Below, one piece after another: positions 1 through 7,970 of a stretch of 64,000 bases of DNA. Within the stretch, counting starts at the first letter, position 1; each line of letters begins with the position of its first letter. The notes under the pieces were generated by a model that worked only from the letters and a program-made list of their open reading frames with translations, had not been told where the DNA came from and ran no database searches. A program made the translations under genes and the position numbers. Location of the stretch: the NCBI RefSeq assembly GCF_947498515.1, contig NZ_CANMKO010000004.1, positions 62,001-126,000 of the forward strand, written 5' to 3'. This DNA comes from an uncultured Pelagimonas sp. Lineage in GTDB: Bacteria; Pseudomonadota; Alphaproteobacteria; Rhodobacterales; Rhodobacteraceae.

Positions 1-271
1 CCAAGGCGGTGGTATCACGCGGCCAAAACCCGTCGTCGCCATAGGTGCGGCCAAGATGGCGAATGATGGCCGCACTTTCAAAAACCGTCACAGCTCCGTC
101 TTGCAACACCGGGATCAATCCATTGGGGTTCATCGCCAAGAATTCCGCGCTGTCCAATCCGCCAAAACCCTCGCCAACATCGCGACGATCAACCTCAAGC
201 CCGAGCTCAGTCACACTCCACATGACCGCCTGTACGTTTGACGAGGTCGCCCGCCCCCAAACGGTCATCAT
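1..271 (-). CDS. Glutathione S-transferase, N-terminal part (cut by window edge)
   Basis: The minus strand is open from an ATG pair at 271/268 to the window edge, about 90 codons. The translation starts MMTVWGRATSSNVQAV and contains NPNGLIPVLQDG followed by FESAAIIRHL. This is the thioredoxin-like N-terminal domain of cytosolic glutathione S-transferases: the cis-proline segment NPNGLIPVL, then the glutathione-binding E-S pair. Family members conjugate or reduce substrates with glutathione. AGGAC lies just upstream and suits the ATG at 268 best. The gene is downstream of betC on the same strand, but a strong hairpin lies between them, so co-transcription is doubtful. The C-terminal helical domain, which sets substrate choice, lies outside the window. 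Confidence 0.85.
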   Translation of the reverse strand, partial: MMTVWGRATSSNVQAVMWSVTELGLEVDRRDVGEGFGGLDSAEFLAMNPNGLIPVLQDGAVTVFESAAIIRHLGRTYGDDGFWPRDTTAL

Positions 272-292
272 GTCCTGCCCTCACCCACCAAT

Positions 293-341
293 GCCGCTTT
301 GAGGCGTCGGGGTGGGTGGGTGGGCGGCGCGTCAAAGCGGC
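293..341. repeat. 10-bp inverted repeat with G-quadruplex motif in its loop
   Basis: GCCGCTTTGA (293-302) and TCAAAGCGGC (332-341) are perfect inverted repeats. The loop holds GGGGTGGGTGGGTGGG (309-324) on the plus strand: four G-runs with single-T loops. It sits between the betC stop (360) and the GST start (271), so it may stop betI-betC transcription, but neither side has a T-tract, so it is not a standard rho-independent terminator. Confidence 0.7.
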
Positions 342-359
342 GGCACAACCTCTCCATGC

Positions 360-1865
360 TCACTCACCCCTCGGAAAGCGCTTGTTCTCTTCGAGATCGT
401 TCAAATCCATGTGGTTGCGCATATAGCGCTCGGAGGCCTTTTGCAGCGGTTGATAATCCCAAGGGTAATACCCACCTCGCCGCAAGGCGTCATAGACCAC
501 CAATCGGCGTGCCTGTGACTGACGGACCTCTGCATCAAATTGCGCTAGGTCCCAGCGTTTCTCGGCCTTGGCCCGCATCGCTTCCAACGTTCCGGCATGG
601 GCCGGGTTATCGGCTAGATTGGTTAACTCATGCGGGTCAATATCCAAATCGAAAAGCTGTTCAGGGTCAAGCGAACAAGCGGTGTATTTCCATTTCCCAT
701 ATCGCAAGCACACCAAAGGCGCATAAGATGCCTCCGCAGCATACTCCATCGCAACCGGGGCCGTGCGTTCGGAACCATTCATCACTGGTAAAAGGTTTTC
801 GCCACTGGTCCAGGGCGCGACCTCCCCCATATCCGCCTCGGCCAAGGCGGCAAGCGTAGGACATAGGTCAATGGTGGACACCGGCGCGTCAATCTTTTTC
901 CCCTCCCCACCGGGCAAGGCAATCATCATCGGTACCCGCGCCGATCCCTCAAAGAACGACATCTTGTACCACAACCCACGCTCTCCGAGCATATCTCCAT
1001 GGTCCGACACAAAGACCACAACCGCCTCCTGGCGAGTCTCTTCCAACACCGCCAACAACTCACCTACCTTGTCATCCAAATAGGAGATATTGGCGAAATA
1101 GGCGCGCCGGGCACGGCGAATATCTTCGGAGCTGACATCAAAAGAGCGCCAGTCATTGGCGTCAAAAATACGCTTAGAATGCGGGTCGTGGTTGTCATAG
1201 CCCATTGATGGAACCTCAGGTTCCAGATGCGGGCAATCCTCATAGAGGTCCCAATACTTCTTGCGTGCCACATAGGGATCATGCGGGTGGGTAAAGCTCG
1301 CTGTGACACACCAAGGCCGATCATCCAAACCGCGCGCAAGATCATAAAGCTTCATCTTGACGAAATGCGCGACCTCGTCGTCATATTCCATCTGGTTGCT
1401 GATCTCAGCCACCCCTGCCCCGGTGACCGACCCCATATTGTGGTACCACCAATCAATTCGCTCGCCTGGCTTGCGGTAATCCGGGGTCCAACCGAAATCG
1501 GCGGGGTAAATGTCGGTGGTCAGGCGTTCTTCGAACCCGTGCAACTGATCCGGCCCGACAAAATGCATCTTGCCAGAAAGGCACGTGTAATACCCCGCCC
1601 GGCGCAGATGATGTGCATAGGTTGGAATGTCGCTGGCGAACTCAGCCGCATTATCATAGACGCGCGTCTGGCTTGGCAATTGCCCCGACATAAAGCTTGC
1701 CCGCCCCGGCGCGCAAAGCGGGCTTGCTGTGTAGCTGTTCACGAAACGGGTCGAACGCGCTGCCAAAGCCTTAAGATTTGGGGCATGTAGCCAGTCGGCG
1801 GGACCATCGGGAAACAGCGTTCCGTTCAACTGGTCCACCATGATGATCAAGATATTCGGACTCAT
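360..1865 (-). CDS. betC: Choline-sulfatase
   Basis: This 501-residue type I sulfatase is predicted to hydrolyse choline-O-sulfate to choline and sulfate, feeding glycine betaine synthesis. The formylglycine motif is Cys51-Ala-Pro-Gly-Arg55, with metal and active-site residues at Asp11, Lys99/His101 (GKMHF), His193/His195 (THPHDP) and Asp288-His289 (SDHGD). The C-terminus has the tail typical of choline sulfatases (YYPWDYQP, then RYMRNH), which separates it from generic sulfatases. Its start overlaps the betI stop by four bases (ATGA), so the two are translationally coupled. No signal peptide is seen, consistent with a cytoplasmic enzyme. betB and betA do not follow; a GST gene does. Confidence 0.92.
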   Translation of the reverse strand: MSPNILIIMVDQLNGTLFPDGPADWLHAPNLKALAARSTRFVNSYTASPLCAPGRASFMSGQLPSQTRVYDNAAEFASDIPTYAHHLRRAGYYTCLSGKMHFVGPDQLHGFEERLTTDIYPADFGWTPDYRKPGERIDWWYHNMGSVTGAGVAEISNQMEYDDEVAHFVKMKLYDLARGLDDRPWCVTASFTHPHDPYVARKKYWDLYEDCPHLEPEVPSMGYDNHDPHSKRIFDANDWRSFDVSSEDIRRARRAYFANISYLDDKVGELLAVLEETRQEAVVVFVSDHGDMLGERGLWYKMSFFEGSARVPMMIALPGGEGKKIDAPVSTIDLCPTLAALAEADMGEVAPWTSGENLLPVMNGSERTAPVAMEYAAEASYAPLVCLRYGKWKYTACSLDPEQLFDLDIDPHELTNLADNPAHAGTLEAMRAKAEKRWDLAQFDAEVRQSQARRLVVYDALRRGGYYPWDYQPLQKASERYMRNHMDLNDLEENKRFPRGE

Positions 1866-2434
1866 GCCGATGCCTCCCCGATCAGGGCGTGTCCAACGGC
1901 TTTGACTTGCTCTGCCGCGCCGGACATATCGCCATTGTTCAATGCAGCGCGCAGATAGACCCCGTCGATTTGGGCCGCGATAATCCGCGCCGTCGACTGA
2001 GGGTTAGAACACCGGCCCCGCAACGCATGCACCAGGTTGCTGTGCAATCGTCTTTGGTAAATGTGCAAAAGCCGGGCTGCATCCTTGTCGCGTTGCGCAA
2101 AGCTATAGAAGTTGAGCCAAGCCGATACCGCCGCAGGGTCAAAACAATTCGGGTCAAAACTTCCATCGATGATGGCTTCTAGCCGTCTACCCGGTTGCGC
2201 ACATGCCAAGGCTGCGCGCACATCGCGTGAATATTCATTAAGGATATGGCGCATCGCTGCCAGAAAAATCTGGGCTTTGCCGCCAAAGTAATGGTGGGCC
2301 AAGGCGCTCGACATTCCGGCGCGTTTGGCGATTTGACCAACGGTCACCTCAAGCGATCCAGCGGCCCCGATCTCTTCGACCGTGGCTGCGACCAAGGCGG
2401 CGCGTCTTTTGGGTTCTTGTCCAATCTTAGGCAT
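1862..2434 (-). CDS. betI: TetR-family repressor BetI
   Basis: This 190-residue TetR-type regulator starts MPKIGQEPKRR, the characteristic BetI N-terminus, followed by the helix-turn-helix ITVGQIAKRAGMSSALAHHYF-type segment at about residues 28-48. In known bet operons BetI represses choline and betaine genes and is released by choline. An upstream in-frame start would place codons inside the palindrome at 2454-2471, so the ATG at 2434 is preferred. It is followed by betC with a 4-bp overlap. The order betI-betC matches the start of rhizobial betICBA operons. Confidence 0.92.
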   Translation of the reverse strand: MPKIGQEPKRRAALVAATVEEIGAAGSLEVTVGQIAKRAGMSSALAHHYFGGKAQIFLAAMRHILNEYSRDVRAALACAQPGRRLEAIIDGSFDPNCFDPAAVSAWLNFYSFAQRDKDAARLLHIYQRRLHSNLVHALRGRCSNPQSTARIIAAQIDGVYLRAALNNGDMSGAAEQVKAVGHALIGEASA

Positions 2435-2453
2435 ACAAGAATTGCTGCCGGTT

Positions 2454-2471
2454 ATTGACTGACAAGTCAAT
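2454..2471. promoter_or_regulatory. Probable BetI operator
   Basis: ATTGACTGACAAGTCAAT is a perfect 7-bp inverted repeat with a 4-bp spacer, 20 bp upstream of the betI start. The TTGA...TCAA half-site arrangement is like reported BetI sites. Autoregulation of betI-betC is inferred from position. Confidence 0.75.
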
Positions 2472-2693
2472 CAAAATCCAACGGCAGCTTTGGACAGCCC
2501 ATGCACACCTCACAACAAGCTGAAAGGCGCGTCGTAAAACATTGTCAAAGGGTCGCTTCCTGAACGCATTCCCAAAAATTCAGGCGCTCCCATGGCTGGC
2601 TCAGCTTGGGCCAACTCTGATCTGGCCACACGGCCAGCATCTCTTTTGTGCGCACGACTCGCGCGCATGTCTCCGGCCCAATAAGGCCGCAGC

Positions 2694-2891
2694 TTACATT
2701 TCAAACGTTCCTAGAACTTTGTTCTGTGGAAGGCGCGCAACTTCGACACCATCGTTTGTGCGACGCAGATTGTAGCCATAGCCACGCATCCGGAAACGCC
2801 ACTCTGCTTCGGAAAGCACTTTGGCACGTTCTTTGAGCAAGAAGGCCTCGATCTCGGTCATACTCTCGGTCAATTTATTCTCCGCAAACAT
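2694..2891 (-). CDS. Small conserved-looking hypothetical protein
   Basis: A 65-residue charged soluble protein starting MFAENKLTESMTEIEAFL. GGAG lies 6-9 bp upstream of the ATG at 2891, which is why this start is chosen over the one 12 bases earlier. The first half looks like an amphipathic helix (TEIEAFLLKERAKVLSEAEWRFRMRG), the second half basic and polar. No domain recognised and no partner gene obvious: betI lies downstream on the same strand across a gap of about 260 bases that holds only the BetI operator and a short CTGGCC/GGCCAG dyad at 2622-2637. Confidence 0.6.
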   Translation of the reverse strand: MFAENKLTESMTEIEAFLLKERAKVLSEAEWRFRMRGYGYNLRRTNDGVEVARLPQNKVLGTFEM

Positions 2892-3005
2892 TTGTTTCTC
2901 CATCGTTCACGTTAACTTCTGATGGTTGACAAATTGCTTAGGGATTTGGGCACAAGTGCGGCCAATACATGGATTTTTAACGAAATGGAGACAATAGGCC
3001 CAAGA

Positions 3006-3899
3006 TCAGTGTTTCGTTTCCACAACACCCGGCGTTACCCGCCGGTTCAACGCGGCCTCACGCAAAGTGATGAAAACCACGGCCCCCATGATGATCCCGC
3101 CCCCGGCAATCACCCACGGGTCAACGGCTTCGTCAAATAGCAACGCCCCAAGGGCCACAGACCACACCAACTGCAAGAACGTCACCGGTTGGGTCACGGT
3201 CAACGGCGCGGCCTTAAAGGCCAAAGTCATGGCGTAATGCCCCCCCGTTGCGAAACAGGCGACAAGGAACAAAATTCCAACGTCCCACCAACTTGGCCAG
3301 ACCCAAACCGGGATCGCTAAAGGGGCCAATCCGATCGTGACGGACACCGACATAGTCGCCACAACCATCGCTGGGCTGACCTCGGCCGAAAGGATTTTGG
3401 CGATTAAATAGGACGCGGCAAAACAGCTTGCGGTGATCAGCATGGCCAAATGCCCCGGGTCAAGTTCGCGGAACCCCGGCCTCAGGATGATAAGCGCACC
3501 AATCATCGCAACCGCAATCGCCAAGATGCGCCGCAATGCCAATTTTTCGCCCAACAAGAGCACCGCCAACAGCGTTACAAAAATCGGGTTGAGGTAGTTC
3601 ATCGAGGTGACTTCGGCCAAGGGAATCCGCGTCATAGCAAAAAACCAAAACGCCACCCCAAGTGATTGAAACACCCCGCGCACCGCCATTAGTTTCCATT
3701 GGCGACGAGTTGGGCGCATGTTGCGCAGTTCGCGCCAGAACGGAATGACAAACACCAGCCCCAAAACATAGCGCAAAAATGCGGCTTCGGGGGCGGGTAC
3801 GCGGCCATGCATGGTTTTAACCAAGGCCGTAACAGCGACAAAGCACAGCCCTGTCACCACCATCCAGAAAATGCCAACACTGGGGCGCGCTTGATCCAT
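3006..3899 (-). CDS. EamA/DMT-family exporter
   Basis: A 297-residue inner membrane protein with about ten hydrophobic segments and the two tandem EamA repeats of the drug/metabolite transporter superfamily. Typical signatures are AAFLRYVLGLVFVIPF in the first repeat and FLQLVWSVALGALLFDE followed by GGGIIMGAVVFI in the second. Family members export metabolites, amino acids or drugs; the substrate cannot be told from sequence. The gene is monocistronic in appearance, with the LysE exporter upstream on the same strand 77 bases away. Confidence 0.9.
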   Translation of the reverse strand: MDQARPSVGIFWMVVTGLCFVAVTALVKTMHGRVPAPEAAFLRYVLGLVFVIPFWRELRNMRPTRRQWKLMAVRGVFQSLGVAFWFFAMTRIPLAEVTSMNYLNPIFVTLLAVLLLGEKLALRRILAIAVAMIGALIILRPGFRELDPGHLAMLITASCFAASYLIAKILSAEVSPAMVVATMSVSVTIGLAPLAIPVWVWPSWWDVGILFLVACFATGGHYAMTLAFKAAPLTVTQPVTFLQLVWSVALGALLFDEAVDPWVIAGGGIIMGAVVFITLREAALNRRVTPGVVETKH

Positions 3900-3976
3900 A
3901 GGAATTACTTAACGCATTCACCATCAGGCACAAGGCCAGTATGTCTCGAATTTGTGATGCCTCCTAACAGTGGTAC

Positions 3977-4570
3977 CTAGCCCATTAGCAAAGCCGCTGC
4001 GATTGCCAGCATTGTCAGGCCAACACCTAGGTCAAGCACCCGCCACGCCCCCGGCTTTTCAAACACCGGTGCCAAAAGGCGCGCGCCATATCCCAGAGAA
4101 AAGAAGAACACGAAACTCGCACAGACGGCCCCAAGCCCAAAGCTTAGCTTGTCGTCGTATTGTGCCGACACCGCCCCAAGCAAGACAACCGTATCCAGAT
4201 AGACATGCGGGTTGAGCCAGGTCAGCGCCAAACAGGTCAAGACCGCCAAACGCAGGCTCCCGGCCTTTTCGCCCGCCTCCATCTTGTGTCCACCGTCCCA
4301 GGCGCTTTTCAACGTGCGCAACCCGTACCACACCAAAAAGGCGGCCCCAAACAAGCGCATTCCCCATTCAAGCCCGGGCACCGCCGCAACCAAAGCCCCA
4401 AAGCCGGCAACCCCGGCGGCAATCAGCACGGCATCCGAGATCGCACAGACAAGGACAACCGGTAAAACATGTTGGCGCATCAACCCTTGGCGTAAAACAA
4501 AAGCGTTCTGCGCCCCGATGGCCAAAATCAAACTAAAGCCCAGCGCAAAGCCTGCAAAATATGCTGTCAT
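3977..4570 (-). CDS. LysE/ArgO-type amino-acid exporter
   Basis: A 197-residue inner membrane protein with about six membrane segments and the LysE-family N-terminus GFALGFSLILAIGAQNAFVLRQG, where the GAQNAF(V/L)LRQ block is diagnostic of LysE/ArgO. Known members export lysine and arginine to avoid toxic build-up. It is divergent from an ArgP/LysG-type LysR regulator (4658-5539), the same pairing as lysE-lysG and argO-argP, so basic amino acids are the likely substrate and the neighbour the likely activator. Confidence 0.92.
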   Translation of the reverse strand: MTAYFAGFALGFSLILAIGAQNAFVLRQGLMRQHVLPVVLVCAISDAVLIAAGVAGFGALVAAVPGLEWGMRLFGAAFLVWYGLRTLKSAWDGGHKMEAGEKAGSLRLAVLTCLALTWLNPHVYLDTVVLLGAVSAQYDDKLSFGLGAVCASFVFFFSLGYGARLLAPVFEKPGAWRVLDLGVGLTMLAIAAALLMG

Positions 4571-4644
4571 CCCGAATTCTCCTTGTCGTCAGGCTTGACT
4601 ACGTCAGGACTTTCCAGCAATCAAATTAAAGAAACTACAGGTAG

Positions 4645-4659
4645 ATTAGTTTGACTAAT
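4645..4659. promoter_or_regulatory. Palindrome over the argP-like start codon
   Basis: ATTAGTTTGACTAAT is a perfect 6-bp inverted repeat with a 3-bp spacer. Its last two bases are the first two of the ATG at 4658. It fits the T-N11-A LysR box and lies in the lysE/argP divergent spacer, so binding by the adjacent LysR protein is inferred. Confidence 0.5.
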
Positions 4660-5539
4660 GCAATTTGATCCCCACCACCTCGCCGCGCTATCGGGCGTTT
4701 TGCGCCATGGCAGCTTTGACGCCGCCGCCAATGCGCTTCATGTCACCCCGTCGGCGATTTCCCAACGGATCAAAGCCTTGGAAGAGCGGGTCGGCTCGAC
4801 CCTCATCAATCGTGGAACACCGTGTACCGGCACGCCCCATGGGCTTCGCATCGCCAAACATGCCGAGGATATCGGCTTGTTGGAAAACGCCCTGACCCGC
4901 GATTTGCAGCTTGAAGCCTCTGACGCCCAACGCCACCTGCGGATCGCGATCAATGCCGACAGCCTTGCCACTTGGTTTGTTCAAACCATGGTGCAATTGC
5001 CCGACATCTTGTTTGATCTTGAATTGGACGATCAGGACCATAGCGCCGATTGGCTCAAACGCGGGGCGGTGAGCGCCGCAATCACTTCGACCCCAAGCAT
5101 TCCGGGCTGTGACGCCTATCCTCTTGGGGCCATTCGCTATGTCGCCACCACCTCGCCCGAGTTTCACAACCGTTGGTTCCCCGAGGGTATCACCCAAGGC
5201 AGTCTCAACTTAGCCCCCTGTTTGGTGTTTGATACCAAGGACGGTCTGCAACGGGATTGGATGGCCGCCCAAGGGGCCCCGCGTGCAACACCCCCAAGCC
5301 ACTATTTGCCCTCAACCCATGCTTTTGTTGATGCCGCTGTTGCCGGTCTTGGCTGGGGCATGAACCCGGAACCTTTGGTGCGCCGGGCTTTGCGCCGTGG
5401 TCGGCTTGTGCCATTGAATGATCAGGCCACGTGGGATGTTCCGCTTGTCTGGCAAGTGAGCCGCGTTCTTGCCCCGGCGTTGAAACCGGTCACTGATGCC
5501 GTTGTTCAAAGCGCGCGCGCGGCTTTGGTTCAACCCTGA
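4658..5539 (+). CDS. argP: LysR-family regulator, ArgP/LysG type
   Basis: A 293-residue LysR-type regulator. The winged helix-turn-helix is at about residues 2-60 (GSFDAAANALHVTPSAISQRIKALE), followed by an effector-binding domain. The N-terminus (LAALSGVLRHGSFDAAA) and full length match ArgP/LysG proteins, which sense lysine or arginine and switch on the divergent exporter. No good ribosome binding site precedes the ATG; a palindrome sits directly on it, so the start could be leaderless or a little downstream. The 3' end overlaps the convergent gene at 5530 by 10 bases. Confidence 0.85.
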   Translation: MQFDPHHLAALSGVLRHGSFDAAANALHVTPSAISQRIKALEERVGSTLINRGTPCTGTPHGLRIAKHAEDIGLLENALTRDLQLEASDAQRHLRIAINADSLATWFVQTMVQLPDILFDLELDDQDHSADWLKRGAVSAAITSTPSIPGCDAYPLGAIRYVATTSPEFHNRWFPEGITQGSLNLAPCLVFDTKDGLQRDWMAAQGAPRATPPSHYLPSTHAFVDAAVAGLGWGMNPEPLVRRALRRGRLVPLNDQATWDVPLVWQVSRVLAPALKPVTDAVVQSARAALVQP

Positions 5540-6312
5540 TCCGATTTGCCGGTGCCAAACAGATAGTCCACCATCAACCCCATCCGGAATGGAAGGCTAT
5601 CTTTGCGATCGGCCAATTGGCGCACGGTCATACGCCGCCGTCGGATCACAGCCCGCGCGACCCGGTAGTCAAAGGCGCGTTTGCGCTTGAGCAGACTTTC
5701 CGGAAGCAGCTTTTGCACGCCCTTCCACAACAACCCCAATTGCAAAAACGCCACGGCCTTAAACGCCATTTTCTGAACACTGACCCAGATGAGACGCCCC
5801 AAAGCCGTGCCACTGGCAACAATCCATAACGGCACTTGAACCGAAAACAGGATCAGCCAAAGGCCAACGGTGCTCACCGACAAGGCCAGCGCCGCAAAAA
5901 CCAAAATCAGCCCCGAGACAAATTTCTCAATACCGGACAGGCTTTGGTACCATTGGAACAATTTTGCATAACGTGCCTGCACCGCCTCGATGTAGCGGGT
6001 GAAAAACCCGGCCAGACGGCGTAACACCGCCTTGCCCAAGACCATCGGCATCAGCGTCGACATGATCCATTTCTTGATCAACTCGATTTTGAAAAACGCC
6101 GAAGCATGGGTTTTCAACCAGATCATAAAGACCGGCAATTCCAAGGTCGCTGTCTTTTTGAAGATGATCTTGAGCTGAACAAGGATCAGCCCCAAAGCGA
6201 TCAACACGTCCTTGCCAAAGTACCATGTTGCAAGGGCAGAGAGTAAAACCACCACAGTTAGCAAAAGGATCGCGCGAAATAACATGACGGTTTGATAGGC
6301 CAGCTTTGGCAC
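5530..6312 (-). CDS. Hypothetical membrane protein
   Basis: A 260-residue protein with an N-terminal membrane segment (residues about 9-30), another hydrophobic stretch around 30-50, and a hydrophobic pair at about 128-170 (FVSGLILVFAALALSVSTVGLW). Between and after them are strongly basic stretches, ending in a C-terminal KRKRAFDYRVARAVIRRRR. I do not recognise the family. Convergent overlap with the LysR gene (10 bases) shows tight packing; the upstream gene is divergent. Confidence 0.75.
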   Translation of the reverse strand: MPKLAYQTVMLFRAILLLTVVVLLSALATWYFGKDVLIALGLILVQLKIIFKKTATLELPVFMIWLKTHASAFFKIELIKKWIMSTLMPMVLGKAVLRRLAGFFTRYIEAVQARYAKLFQWYQSLSGIEKFVSGLILVFAALALSVSTVGLWLILFSVQVPLWIVASGTALGRLIWVSVQKMAFKAVAFLQLGLLWKGVQKLLPESLLKRKRAFDYRVARAVIRRRRMTVRQLADRKDSLPFRMGLMVDYLFGTGKSDQG

Positions 6313-6443
6313 GTCGGCAAGCGTTGCCCGCTTCGACAGTATGACTCATATCAACGACGGAATATGTCTTGTCCGGTATTATTTGCCTGTCGGGGTCGAA
6401 GCCCTCTGACACTCCGACGCTCACAAATGAGGGGAGGACAACC

Positions 6444-6788
6444 ATGAAACATCTTATCACCCTTGCCGCAGCTGCCGCTGTGGCGATGACCGCCGGTGCA
6501 GCCCTTGCCGGAGATTGTACAGGCTATGTGACCGGAGTTCGCCCGATCAGCCAATACAACCACGCCAAAGGCAACGGCTTTTTGGCGGTGCGGACTGGTC
6601 CGGGGTCCAAGTATCAACAGATCGGTGAGTTGTATCGCGGTGACGAAATTGCCGTCTGGGATCGCGCCGGGAACTGGTACCGTGTGCAATGCATGTCCGG
6701 CAGATGCCTCAACCCACTATGGGGGCAACCTGACCCCAATGGCTGGGTCTATGGCAAATACCTAGACATCGGCGGTGTATGCCCATAG
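6444..6788 (+). CDS. Exported SH3-domain protein
   Basis: A 114-residue protein with a signal peptide (MKHLITLAAAAAVAMTAGAALA, cleavage near ALA-GD at about 22) and one bacterial SH3 domain (FLAVRTGPGSKYQQIGELYRGDEIAVWDRAGNWYRV). Such periplasmic SH3 domains commonly bind cell wall or other proteins. Four cysteines in the mature part (GDC, VQC, GRC, GVC) suggest two disulfides. The ATG at 6444 has GGGGAGGA 5-12 bases upstream. It is followed by its own terminator, so it is a single-gene unit. Confidence 0.85.
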   Translation: MKHLITLAAAAAVAMTAGAALAGDCTGYVTGVRPISQYNHAKGNGFLAVRTGPGSKYQQIGELYRGDEIAVWDRAGNWYRVQCMSGRCLNPLWGQPDPNGWVYGKYLDIGGVCP

Positions 6789-6796
6789 CGCATTTG

Positions 6797-6828
6797 GGTC
6801 CGGCCTTTGATTGGGCCGGACCTTTCTT
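6797..6828 (+). terminator. Rho-independent terminator
   Basis: GGTCCGGCC (6797-6805) pairs with GGCCGGACC (6814-6822), followed by TTTCTT. It lies 9 bases after the SH3 gene stop. The next about 210 bases to the hydrolase gene hold nothing I can identify. Confidence 0.85.
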
Positions 6829-7041
6829 GTGCCCCCTCCCCAATATCTCCTTCGACACGACCAGAAATCAGCCGACTTTATCGTTTTGGTCCCGTGGGTG
6901 TCTTTGGTCATCTCGCGCATCTTCCACACCCTTTTGGCAGAAGCCCTCGCGATCCAACCCGCGGACATTGGCGGCGCGGAAAACTCATTGCTTGCCACGC
7001 ACTTGTGAACCTGAAAACCTGTGCGCATGGGGGGCCGCTAT

Positions 7042-7938
7042 ATGTTGGACGGGTTTGACGATCACAAAGTAACACTGCCATCTGGGATATCGCTTCGGGT
7101 TCGGCAAGCCGGAGTTGGGCCGGCTATTGTTTTGATACACGGTTACCCGCAAACCCATCTTTGTTGGCACAAGGTTGCGCCATCTCTGGTAGCGGCAGGG
7201 TTCAAAGTGATCTTGCCCGATCTGCGCGGTTACGGAGATAGCGACAAGCCGCCCTCAGATGCCAACCACTCCCCCTATTCCAAACGCGCCATGGCCACGG
7301 ATATCGCCGAGCTGATGACGATCCTTGGGCATGATCAGTTTTGCGTTGCCGGGCATGATCGTGGCGCGCGTGTCGCCCACCGTTTGGCGCGGGACTATGG
7401 TGACCGGATCAAAGCGGTGTCGTTTCTCGACATTGCTCCAACCGAATATATGTATGCGCAAACCGACCAGCGTTTTGCCACCGCCTATTACCATTGGTTT
7501 TTCCTGATCCAATCCGCCCCCTTTCCCGAAACCTTGATTGGGCACGACCCCGATTACTATCTGAACAGCAAACTCAAAGCTTGGAGCAAAGACATCCCTG
7601 CTGCCTTTGATCCCGCAGCGGTCAAGGAATACATGCGCTGTTTTCGTGATCCCGCCTGTATCCATGCGACCTGCGAAGACTACCGCGCCGCCGCGACCAT
7701 TGACCTCGAACACGATCGGGTCGATGCCGGGACAAAGCTATCCATGCCGGTTCAAGTTCTCTGGGGGGAAAACGGCGTTGTCGGAACGCTTTACGATGTG
7801 CCCAAAGTCTGGGGCCAATACGCAAAAACGGTGGAGGCCAAGGCCCTTGCCTGTGGTCATTTCCTTCCGGAAGAAGCCCCCAAGGAAACCCTAGCCCATT
7901 TGCTCAATTTCTTTTGTGGAACCCACAAACAAAAGTGA
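7042..7938 (+). CDS. Haloacetate/fluoroacetate dehalogenase-like alpha/beta hydrolase
   Basis: A 298-residue alpha/beta hydrolase whose layout follows fluoroacetate dehalogenases. Numbered from the ATG at 7042: oxyanion motif HGYPQTH (33-39), nucleophile elbow G104-H-D106-R107-G-A-R110, acid Asp130 (FLDIAPT), halide-pocket pair His151-Trp152, Tyr214, and His273 (CGHFLPEE). Asp106-Asp130-His273 and Arg107/Arg110 match the residues that bind the carboxylate and cut the C-halogen bond in the family; an epoxide hydrolase would lack the R107/R110 and HW set. Starts at GTG 7021 or ATG 7027 are also possible, but GGGGGG sits 7 bases before 7042. It is cytoplasmic, with a small unknown gene 32 bases downstream. 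Confidence 0.85.
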   Translation: MLDGFDDHKVTLPSGISLRVRQAGVGPAIVLIHGYPQTHLCWHKVAPSLVAAGFKVILPDLRGYGDSDKPPSDANHSPYSKRAMATDIAELMTILGHDQFCVAGHDRGARVAHRLARDYGDRIKAVSFLDIAPTEYMYAQTDQRFATAYYHWFFLIQSAPFPETLIGHDPDYYLNSKLKAWSKDIPAAFDPAAVKEYMRCFRDPACIHATCEDYRAAATIDLEHDRVDAGTKLSMPVQVLWGENGVVGTLYDVPKVWGQYAKTVEAKALACGHFLPEEAPKETLAHLLNFFCGTHKQK

Positions 7939-7970
7939 AGACGTCGGCCATCATTCCAGAAGAGTTCATT

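Noticed and set aside
2622-2637. CTGGCC-ACAC-GGCCAG dyad as a terminator downstream of the 2694 gene
   Set aside because: Only a 6-bp stem and no clear T-tract in the direction of transcription.
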